Notes under the pieces: model-generated
What the model was told of the DNA's origin: nothing
Database searches by the model: none
What the model saw: the letters and a program-made list of their open reading frames with translations, nothing else
Position numbers and translations under genes: made by a program
In this document: piece by piece, positions 16,086 through 26,500 of the stretch
How the letters are laid out: each line of letters opens with the position of its first letter
How positions within the stretch are numbered: the stretch's first letter is position 1
Assembly (NCBI GenBank): GCA_016932935.1
Contig: JAFGBX010000330.1
Location: 1-32,500 of the forward strand
Origin: Promethearchaeota archaeon
GTDB taxonomy: Archaea; Asgardarchaeota; Lokiarchaeia; Sigyniarchaeales; Sigyniarchaeaceae
Direction: 5' to 3'
Length of the DNA: 32,500 nt

Positions 16086-16142
16086 TCGCCCACGAAGAGA
16101 CGGATGTGGGCAGCTCGCCCACGAAGAGACGGATGTGGGCAG
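16086..16142 (+). repeat. 29-bp tandem duplication at the LRR-transposase junction
   Basis: 28 bases at 16086-16113 recur exactly at 16115-16142 (period 29). The unit begins TCGCCCACGAAGAGACGGAT and encodes 'SPTKRRMWA' of the transposase in a different frame in each copy. Because 29 is not a multiple of three, the duplication fuses the LRR frame to the transposase frame. Confidence 0.85.
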
Positions 16143-16591
16143 AACGTGGACATCCACCTATTATCAGGAGTCCCGGTGGTCACAAGCACCTGAACATGAT
16201 GGGCGCGGTGGATCCTGCAGGCGGTGAAGTGGTGAGCGCGTTCGTGGAGGAGATGAATGCACGAGTCTACATCAAGTTCTTGTGTCGCGTTCTTTGGAGG
16301 TACAAGCCTGCCAAGAAGATCTACATCATCACGGATAACGCGAAGATACATCACGCGATCATCGTCAATAATTTCCTAGCAAGCATCAACCACAAGATAG
16401 AGCTTCTCTACATACCACCATATTCACCGGAATTAAACCCGATGGAACAAGTCTGGAAATACATGCGAGAAAGCGTGACACACAACACATTTTATCCTTT
16501 ATTTCAAGACTTGAAAGATACATTACGCCAGTTCTTTGAAAATCTGAAAATTCGGAATGATGAGGTGCGATCACGATGCAGTTTTTATTAA
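16115..16591 (+). pseudogene. IS630-family transposase, N-terminally truncated (DDE_3 3' part)
   Basis: From 'SPTKRRMWAERGHPP' onward the frame is the C-terminal half of an IS630/Tc1-mariner-type transposase. 'KKIYIITDNAKIHHA' carries the second catalytic Asp. 'LLYIPPYSPELNPMEQVWKYM' carries the diagnostic PYSPELNP motif and the third acidic residue, Glu. The N-terminal HTH domain and the first catalytic Asp are missing, so it cannot be active alone. Composition becomes AT-rich along this segment, like the region to its right. It ends 15 bp before the end of the convergent LRR gene. I could not define terminal inverted repeats or a TA duplication. Confidence 0.8.
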
Positions 16592-16606
16592 GTCGGCATC
16601 AATAAT

Positions 16607-17515
16607 TCACGAATCCCGGTTTTTCGGGCTTGTCTGTCGCTCGACCATGCGCTTGGCTTCTTGCCTCAATTCTTCCCATCGGCTCAAGATTTCCGCATCG
16701 ACATAAATATTGAGCCGCCCTCTAGCAAATGGCGACAATGAATGGTGGGAAATCGTGAACCCCCGGCGCTCGCTAAGCTGGCGGGCAGTAATATATTCGT
16801 CCATATCGTCCTTGTATCCGTCGGCGTACAGCTCGGCGCAGCGCTCCAGGTTCCCGCGAATTTCCCAATACAAGAAATTAATCAACTTACCATCGCTCCA
16901 GTCCACACTTGCCACGAGCGCGGGATCTTCTTGCGGCCCGAAGGCGAGGATGAATTCCGCCTCCTCCTTTGTCACATCTTTGATAGGATTACCAGACACG
17001 TCGATGTAACACTTCTCGTGTCGCAGAATTTCGGGGAGCACTGGCACCCGGGTCAATTTATTCCCGTCCAGCATAAGATTACACAATGCCGGCACGCCTT
17101 CAAGCACCGGGAAGCTGGTAATATTGTTTCCAGATATATCTATTGTTTGCAAATGCTTCAGCCCGGAAAAGGTATTGGCTCGTATCAAATCGATTCGATT
17201 GTGCATCGCGCTCAATTTCTCTAGCATTTTCAAGTGTTCCACCCCTTCAAGAGAGGTCAAGATATTATCTGGGATTGACAAGTGACGCAAATTAACGAGA
17301 TGTTCGATGCCATCCAGCGAAGCAATGTTATTCATCGGAACTATAAGACTGGTAAGCTTTGGATACGATTCCAGTCCTTGAATCTCCCGGAGCGATGATA
17401 TCCCTTTTTGAATCAGTCTTAATTCAAATCCATCTTGCCCCAAATCATCTCGGTATCCGATTAATCTGATCGACTCCCCGCGCACGCTCACCGATTCCTC
17501 ACAATGCTCATTCAC
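16607..17515 (-). CDS. LRR protein with C-terminal HTH-like segment, candidate immunity protein
   Basis: A 302-residue protein. Residues ~35-175 hold six or seven leucine-rich repeats ('LTSLIVPMNNIASLDGIEHL', 'LRHLSIPDNILTSLEGVEHL', 'LQTIDISGNNITSFPVLEG' and others). Beyond them an alpha-helical region ends in 'YITARQLSERRGFTISHHSL', which could be a winged or plain helix-turn-helix. No signal peptide or membrane segment, so it is cytosolic. The GTG start at 17515 overlaps the TGA of the giant gene as GTGA, so translation is probably coupled. Composition is AT-rich like the 3' third of the giant gene and unlike the rest of the window. Position, coupling and shared composition make it a candidate immunity or chaperone partner of the giant protein's C-terminal module; that role is inference. 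Confidence 0.75.
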   Translation of the reverse strand: MNEHCEESVSVRGESIRLIGYRDDLGQDGFELRLIQKGISSLREIQGLESYPKLTSLIVPMNNIASLDGIEHLVNLRHLSIPDNILTSLEGVEHLKMLEKLSAMHNRIDLIRANTFSGLKHLQTIDISGNNITSFPVLEGVPALCNLMLDGNKLTRVPVLPEILRHEKCYIDVSGNPIKDVTKEEAEFILAFGPQEDPALVASVDWSDGKLINFLYWEIRGNLERCAELYADGYKDDMDEYITARQLSERRGFTISHHSLSPFARGRLNIYVDAEILSRWEELRQEAKRMVERQTSPKNRDS

Positions 17516-20500
17516 TTCAAATTCGCCTTCTCAAGTAGCTCATCGAAAGTCGCGTAGCACTTTCTGCTTACGACATCGAAGAATGGCTTCTCTGAGCCGA
17601 ATCGATATTCTATTTTAACATATCCTACACTTGGATTGATGGAAAGTATCGATACAATTATTCCGTTTCGTTTTGCTGTAACTGTGGCAATCCCCGGGAT
17701 CGTCAATCCCGCATCAGACGCCGGTATGACGAATCCTTCGATGAACTCGCGTAACCGCTGCAAGTGAACCTCCTCGACGTAGTTTTCGGCTTCCTGGTAT
17801 TCGAGCTGCATTGCGATGCTACCTGCTTTTGTTATCGATGAGAACGAATACCTCCCCGTGATACAATTCAGCTGTCCACTCACCACGTGCCCGGTCGGCA
17901 CCCCTGCTTCATTCAACAAGCTCAAGGTGAAAGACATTCGCCCTTCCGAAGTCGTCAACGCCGTCACGGCGAATCGCTGCTTGTTGTAATGCGTCAAATG
18001 CTTGAAAAACTGCACCATGGCATCCGTCACCTGAAAGACGCTCGCAAATTCGCCTAGTCGGCTCCACACTCCACCAGCGCCTTGCTCATATATGATAGTC
18101 AATCCCGATGCCTTGTTCACGATCACCCGATATTGCAACGAATCTAGTATGTTCGTGAGCCGGGCGTCTCCGATAGCAATTTTAAGCCGATCAGCGACGA
18201 ATTGCTTGAAATTAATAGTTAGATCGGTTCTATAATCATCGGCTGTCTCTATGATTGACGTGTGGCGCGTGAAACTTGCATATCCATCGAACAATGACAC
18301 GAGCGCCGATATGCCGATGCCCGAGAATAACCCATCTATACCCGTATAATCCTTCCCAAACATGAACCCCGAGCCACCAGGCTGTACACCCGAATCCGTG
18401 AATTTTCTGCAAGTAGCCTTGTATTCTGTCAGATCGACAATCATGGCCAGCGTGTTCACGAGCTGTCGTACCTGAAGCGCCCCGGCTACCGAATCGATGT
18501 CAATCTCCCTTCCACGGAGCCCTAAAGGGATGAATGCATCATCAGAAACCGTGAACAGCATCGCTGTTTTCCCCTCACTGTTCGTGCCGACACGTAATGA
18601 GAAACCCTCAAGATCATTCGCGATCGACAATGGCTTTAATAATCCAAGCGGATCCCCGAAGATCCTCATAAGAATCGCTTTGATCTCGGCAGGTGATTTT
18701 GCTGAATAATCGACGATCTTGTTCTGGTATATATCTGGAATACGATCGGATCCGGAGAATTGCACTCGATAGGTCCCATCTATTGTATTAAAAGCGATTT
18801 TAATAGTTGGGCCGAAGCGATTAATGTCAAAAAATGTCACACAACCCCTTTCGCCTTCTCCGATGAAAAGTCTCATTTCATTTATATTTTCGAGCCGCAT
18901 ATTAGGATAACATAAGTTCCTGACCATGGCGGGTATACCAGATGCCTTCCAAGTCACTTGTTCACTCGGGGATAGTTCCGGCCGCTCTGCGTTTGGGTTC
19001 ATCGCATTAGCGAACCCCCACGTCCAATCCTCCCCATGAGCGAGCGTTTCACCCGCGGTCAATCCATGCCAATGCTCGGTGAACATTAATTGCCAGACTT
19101 GGTTTATGGTATTTACTGCCTGAATGTTACTAATCCAATTCTCGAGTGAGTTTCCATACGTTTCTACTAATCTTGATAGTGTTATAGACCCATCTATGTG
19201 CTCGCCCGATTCCGCTTGCATTCCGAATGCGAGGAATTGCATCCTGCTAGGCATATCGTCCCATGCAGGATTCGGCTTCCCATTGATAATTGGATTCGCA
19301 AGGATGCTCGCGTCTGTCTCGCCTGTTGATCGTCCAAGGGAATAATAATTGCTCGAGATAAACCTAGAATAATCGTATGCATCGTAGTGACCCTCGGGCT
19401 TTACTCCAAAACGGCCTCCCAGCTTCTGATCTTGCGCCACGCTTGCTAGGAATGCAGCGAGATCGTCGATCGTCGCGCCAGCCAGTGGAGTCCATGAATA
19501 GATTTTCCCTTTCTCTTGAACGTTAATCGTTTCACCCATTGCTGCTTTGTATAACAATTCGACGATTTCACTATTCTGCGTTTTTGTATAAGCAATGAGT
19601 ACGATCTGTCGTAATTGAATTACGTTTGTCCTTTCATTCCCATTTCTTGCTACAAATTGGATGCCCGCGTATTTTTGTTTCATATATTCCTTGAACGACG
19701 AAATATCCAAGCCTTCAGGAACCGTCAATGCAATCGTTCGGAATCGCGGGTTCACCCCCACGCCGTCATAGAGATAACGCTGCACGGTTCTCTCGAAATC
19801 TTTTCGATAATCTTTATACTGCATTGAGCCATCTTCGGAAATAATCGTCGCCGGTTCCAGCACATCGTTTGCTTTATCATCGACAATCACGAATGGCCCG
19901 AGCCAGGTTATATCTTGCTTCATAAAGCCGGGCGGGATTATTTTACTATTGGGATCCTCGAGCAAGATGAAAATATTATCGAGATTGTGGAAGGATCTCT
20001 TTCCCTCATGCTGCCAGGACATATCACTCCTCCCGCTGAAGAAGGGAATCTTGCCTTCAAGTGCTAGTTTCCGGAATTGGTTCAGATAAGCCCACTTTCC
20101 GCCACCTTGTCCATATACAAATTCTTGGAAATCCTCGAGCCCTTGAGATCCCTCATGGAAGCCTCCTTTTGCGCTCGTCTCTGAGGAAGGTACGAATATA
20201 TCGTTTATTGCTTTAGTAAAAGCCACTTGTTGAGCAACAAACGCCGTCTGAGATGGCGAACCAGGCGTATCAAACGCGTGGTTAAAATTCTTAACTATGT
20301 CAAGCATTAAATCACGGAGGTTCTTGTATGTGGCCGCAGAACGCTGCATCGCCATTAAGAAACCCACCGCTTTCATAAAATTTGTCATCAAGGGCGCCGT
20401 ACCCATAAAAACATTATTACGCTCCTCTGCTTCTTGATTTCTTTCTCGGGTAGTGCCTGGGTAATTGTCGAGTATTTCCTTAGCTACTTTCACAATCCGC

Positions 20501-23500
20501 GGATCACTATTTTTTGAGAGAACCGTGATCCGGCACATATCATATAATTGGTAAAATAGGCTGACGAATTCAATCACCAGATCTTCACTATTGGCATTCT
20601 CTCGTATCTTCGCTTTCCACTTCGCAAATTTCGCAGCGACCTCCGAATCAGGGGGATTGTTGGTCAATTCTTTGAATGCAGGCAAGTCACGAAATTGCGA
20701 ATACGTTAAATCTAAAATACGATTCAGCGAATTCAATGGATGATGGCTTTTCAACTCAGAGAAGGATTCTATGTTCGGATCCACTGTAGCCATGGCTGCG
20801 AGTGCTGGTCCCACTTGATTTACGAATTCAGTCGAAGCAGCGCCCATATTCCGCATTATCCTAAGATCCGCAGAACTCAATTGTGACCTCAATTGATTAT
20901 TGATAGAAAATACTGCGTGTCCTGCTGAATCCGTCACGATGGACACCTTATGGACTTTAATAATATGGTCACTAAATCTTTTCATCATGGTCTTCTGATT
21001 CGCTTGATTGAATTTCGCTCCGCACAAAGCACAATCAGGATCACTGACCACCGCGTCTCCTCTAAGTGCTAAAAATTCACTCGCCCTCATCTGTCTGATA
21101 GCATCCCATCCCCAAACCGTACCGTCCTTCAGTCTTACTGCGATGTTGATGAAAGCATCTTTAGAGACGCGGAAGGCGTCCTTCACCCACTGCTGCTCCA
21201 GGATCTCCTCCATGGTGAGCGTCGGGTTGGTGATCGCCGCGGTGCGGACGATCTCGAACATCGTGAGGGCGACCATCTGGACGACCGAGTCTTGCTTCAT
21301 GTCGAGGCCGGGGAACTGCTCGGCGGTCCACTTCTGGAACTCGGGGTTGGGCGCCTTGATGTTCGCGTCGGCGGCGGCGACCTTGCCTCGCAGCACGTCG
21401 AAGAAGGCCTTGACCTGGTCCCGTGCCGCCGTGATCTGCTTGATGACCCCGTCCACGCGCCGGAGATCCGCGGCGATACCTGCTTGAATGCCATCGACAT
21501 GCGTCGAGAGGCGGCACGTCGGATTCATCGTGTATCGAGTGTTGGTGGCAGTATCGATAACAGTTCGCTGCTTCTCCAAGAGCTGATCACGTTCGGCTTC
21601 CGCCTTCACGAGTTCCTGGTCGATCCGCTTGTGCATGGCGTCGAACTCCTGGTAGGTGCGGGCACGGGCGCGATAATCGCCGAAATTCTCGACGGTCGAG
21701 ACGCCAAACCAGATCGCTTCGCCGAGCGATTCGGCCAGCCAATCGGCACAGACATCATCGAGCAACTGGGAGGTCCCTTCCTCGAGGATCAACTCCTCGA
21801 ACACCTCCTTGGTGACGTCGACGACGCCCTTCAGGAAGCCCTTGATGCCGCTGCCGTACCACTGCGCGAGCGGGGTCCCGGCGACCGAGATGCCGGTCAG
21901 GATCCCCTTGGACGCGAGCACGGTGATGACCACCTGGACGGCGCTGAGGGCATACATCCAGTTCTGCACCTCGGCTTGCTTCGCCTCCATCGCCTCGTTC
22001 AGGATGCTCTCGTACCTGCCAGACATGCACGAGATCTCGTAGAACAAGTGGTTGGCAGGGTCAGTGTCCGTGATCTCGTGGGAAGCGATGGCGGGTGCAT
22101 CTTGCCGGGTGTACGCGGTCATGGCGGTGATGTCGGAAACCTCGACGTTGGGCACGACCTCGCGCTGCTCGAGGACGAGATTGCCCGACAGCCACGAGTC
22201 CGTGACGAAGGCGATGCCGGACGTGTCGGTGAACGTGGCGTTGGCAGCGAGCACGTCGCGGACGCGCGTGGCCAGGTACGCGGATTCGGTGCCGGTGATG
22301 GTTGCCGATGGATCGATCGCGACCTTGATGAACCTGTCTGCATCGACGCCGGACGGGGGCAAGGCATCCACCGGCGTGCCCGTGTCGAACCACGCACACC
22401 ACGCCTCGCCGCTGGAGCCATGAAGCATGATGTAATCCCCGGTCGAGATGGCGGCCCGCGTGGTGAACTCGATGGTCGTCGTGGTCGTGCCTGGAACGAA
22501 GGCGGCCGGCCGGCCGTGGTTCGAGAAATCGACGAGCCCGTAGCGCTGGAACGAGAAGCCGATGTTGCCGAGCCCGTCGATGGTCGGGACCAGGTTCGTC
22601 GCGAGCCCGGACGTCGAGTGCATGGCGTATGCCTCGGCATCCTCGGTCGTCGACCGCATCCTCGCGGTGAGCGAGCGCGTGTCGATCGTGACGGGGGACG
22701 TGGCCGCGATGGAGACCGTGAGGGTCACGTACGAGCTCGCGCCGGGGGTGATCGTCGTGATGGTCGATGTCGCCGACACGCCGGGGAGATCCTCGACGGC
22801 AAGGGCGATTGTCAGTTGATCGTATACAAGGCCTACTGTTGATCCCCCGGTGATGTCATACCCGACAGTATTGCACCGGACCTTGATCCTGAGGGAGAAC
22901 GACTCGCCGGCGCCATGCAACCCGTCACCGTTTATCGCCTCGATGCTCTCGATGTAACTGTCTAGCGGCTCGAACCAGTAACAGTCGCTGCTATCATACC
23001 ACCCGTATTTCTGCAAGGGGCGTATCCTGAGGGGATAGATACCGTCATGAAACGCATCGAACACGCCATGGCGCCAAGCGATCGATCCGGAAGACTTGCC
23101 GAAATTGTCGTAATATGCCTTGTCCTCGACCCAACCCGGATCGGAGACAAAGAGACGTGACGGGATGTACCGGGTATTGTAATCGACGAATTGGTAGAAC
23201 GGTAACTTGAATGGCACCGCGAATGCCTTGGAGCCAGAGCCTGGCGCGCTGCTCACCAGGTCATCGTAACCGCTCGCCACGCTGCTTCCGTAGACGTACG
23301 GGGATTCACCCGTGCCGCTGTCGGTACGCAAGAGCTCCCCGCCCGCCTCCTTTGTGGAATCGAAGTATGTCTGTATCCCGCTCCGCACGGCACCCCAGAT
23401 GATGAAGCATGCGGTGCTGATGGCGAACCCGACGAGCGCGCCTATCAAGGTACCCCATGGCCCCCCGGCCGACCCGATGGCGGCGCCGGCTGCCGCGCCG

Positions 23501-26500
23501 GCCCACGCGCTGAAGACCATGATGCCGATACCGACCGCGAGTTCCGCCACCCACATGGCCCAGAACGCGGCGTCGAACTGCTCGACGAACCATCGTTGCG
23601 CCGTCTCGTACGCCAGGCCGGTGATGTATTCCAGCTTGCTGTATGGGGCATCCGCCATCCAATAGGTCGGGAAGAATTGATCGCGCGTGTCCGGGGTGAC
23701 TTCCAGCTTGCCGGAACCATCGTCGATGAAGAACCCGATGGCCTTCGGGAGATGGACGAACGCGCCATCCGCATCCTCGTAGAATGCCATTTCGCCCCAG
23801 TAGGTCTCCGTGGTGAACACGAAGCCGATATCCCGCACCCCGTCGCCATTTGAATCGTAGAAGTAGATCGTCCCTTGCCCCACGCGCGCATCAGGGAAGA
23901 CGGTAAGACGGGGATCGAGTAGAACGTCCGTCGACTCGATGATGAGCACGTCGGCCGTGATCTCCTTCTCTCCATCTACCCCGAGCAAGAGGAACGTGCG
24001 CCTTGCCTCGAGATCGCACGTTTCATCCGTGGAGGCAATGCCTCCTGCCCGCCGGGTCACCCGGTGGGTCTCATACGTCCAGAGCCCGTTCGCGGCAATG
24101 TCGGCGCTGACGTGATCGGCCAGCACGGCGTGTTCTTTCAACTGTGCATCGTTCATGGCACTCGTGTTGGCATTGATCAAGTCGGGGCGGGGCGCGTCGT
24201 CCCAGAGATCGAGATGCTCCTCGATGTAATCGTCCAGCGAGCCGTCCCCGTCGAGCTCGTATGCGTCGGAATATCCACGCGTGATGCGCGATCTGGCGAA
24301 GCTCGGCAGCGTCGTCTCCCACTTGCCAGGCACCCATGTGCCGGTGGCACCGGATCCAGGCACCCAATAACGCGAGAGATTCGCGACCATAGTCTTGCTC
24401 GTCGCAATGGTAAACTCCGAGTGCTTCCAGTCCAGAAGCCCGTCCTCGTCCTGATCGATGCTCGTGTCGATGTACGTCACGTTCCGCAAGGCGACCATTC
24501 CATCGAGCACGTAGGGCTTGGCAGACCGGCCTTGAACGACACGTGCCTCGAAGATGCCGTCACCGGACATGTCGTATGCGATCACGTCGTTCCATCCATC
24601 CAGCAAGATGTTCCCGCCCGCGTCGATGATGGCATCCCCGCCGCTGTCGGTGTATTGGATGACCGAGTCGTAGGTGCCCGAGTAATCGAGATCGAAGAAG
24701 CGCGTCGCGATCCAATCATCCCGCCCTGGTGATGGCGTGAACCCGGCCGTGGTCCACGCGCTCGTGTCCGCGGGGAACGATCCAGGCGAGCCAAGCTGGT
24801 ACGCGAGGTTCTGGAAGGTGTTGGCCTGGGTGTCGAACGACGAGGAGAACCAGTTTCTCAACACGCTGCCGCTCGTCAGGTTCTGGCGCATGATCTGCAC
24901 CGACCGCAGCTCCAGGCTCGTCGAGCTGCTCGCGGGCATGGCGATCTGCAATCCCGTGAACCCGCCCGAGAACTGCACCGTGCCTGCCTTAACCCCAGCC
25001 CAGGACAGCGTCGCATATCCGTGCGCCGCGTCGAACGGGGCGATCGGGACCGGGATGCTCGGCGGTGTTCCGGATGCGACTTGCAAGCTCATGGTCGCCG
25101 CGTTCGACTCGTGCTCGAGGAACACCCCGGCGATCCCGACGACCGCGGTCATGTTGTTCACCGCCGCCTTCTCCTTCCACGTGACGGTGAAAGTGATGGA
25201 GCCGAGGTTGGTACCCGCGGGGATAGCGAGCGGGTGCACTGCATCCAACATACCCCCGCTCCCGAACTGGTCGACAAACGGGCTTCCAACAGCCGTCCCG
25301 GTCGCATCCTTGAACGTGGCCGTGATGGACTGGATGTTCGAGACGTTCCCCATCGCGACGGCCCGGTACCCGAAGAGCTTGTACGCGCTCCAATCGATCG
25401 AGCCCGTGAGGGATGGGTTGATGTGTTTGGCGATCTGCTCTGTGAAGCTCATGGTGGCGCTCATGGTTGCTTCCGGCCGGGCAATGCCGAGATCCATCAT
25501 GATATCACGATCCGGATCGATCTTGCCCTCGTACACGTCCACGTCGATATTGCCACCCGTCAAGAAATCCTCGATGCGGGACGGGGCACTCGTATCGGTC
25601 ATGTTCACGCAGAAACCATCACCGCTCTGCACGGTGGACCTGCCGCGGCCGAAGGTGATGTTAGCCCGAGTCGTCAAAGCCGCATCGCTGTATCCCTCGA
25701 GCACGACCGTGAAGCCGTACCAGCCGTCGTCCTCGTCGACGGCGCCGTCGCCGGCACCTTCCGCCAGCTCGTTGTACGCGGGATGGAGCTTGTTGTTCGG
25801 CCACCAGCTGCCCGCCAGGGGGTTCCTCGCGGGGTTCCCGCCCACGGGGCCGTCCCACGTGAGCTCGATGCGTGTCTTGCCGACCTGGTTGGCCTGGATG
25901 CCCGACGACAGGAAGTCGGGGCACGCCAGGATCTTCTCCATGATGTCGCGCGTGAGGGTCTCCGCGTCTTGCCATCCGAAGCCGACGCTGATCTCGTACA
26001 AGTTACCGGCCTGCGACGTGGTGCCGTCGCCCCCGATCCTGATCTTCCATTCCCTCACGCCGTTCGTGTCATAAACGCTGAACCACATGTCGTGCAGGCC
26101 GTCGAACGAGCCGAACGTCATGCTCGGCACGTCGACGACGACCGCCGGCCTCTCGTAGTGGCCGACATCACCCGCGGGGAACATGTTCGCGATGGACATC
26201 GGTAAAAAGCCACTCTTCCACTGCCCTGCCGTGAAGGTCGATTGCCCGAGGACCTGTGTAGGATCCGGCACGTAGTAGACAGGCATGCTCTCGGTCAAGT
26301 CGACGGTGCTGGCGCGCGGCGGGGATCGAGCCACGTTCTTGAGCACGGTGACGCGCACCTTCTGGAGCGGGTCGATCTCGGGCACGTGCGTCGCCAATCG
26401 AATGCCGTCGATGCTGGTCTGCATGGTACCGAGCACCTGCCCGGCGGGCTCCTTCGTGGTGATCCATTCGACGTCCTCGGAGTCGAACGAGCTCTGCCCG

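Noticed and set aside
20950-21040. HNH endonuclease reading of the Cys-x2-Cys ... Asp-His segment in the giant protein
   Set aside because: The lack of a second Cys pair or the HNH Asn/His and the F-x2-H-x4-H ending fit a C2H2 finger better.
21292-22842. Plus-strand frame of 516 codons opposite the giant gene
   Set aside because: It is Arg/Gly/Asp-rich without domain resemblance and is explained by GC-rich codons on the opposite strand.
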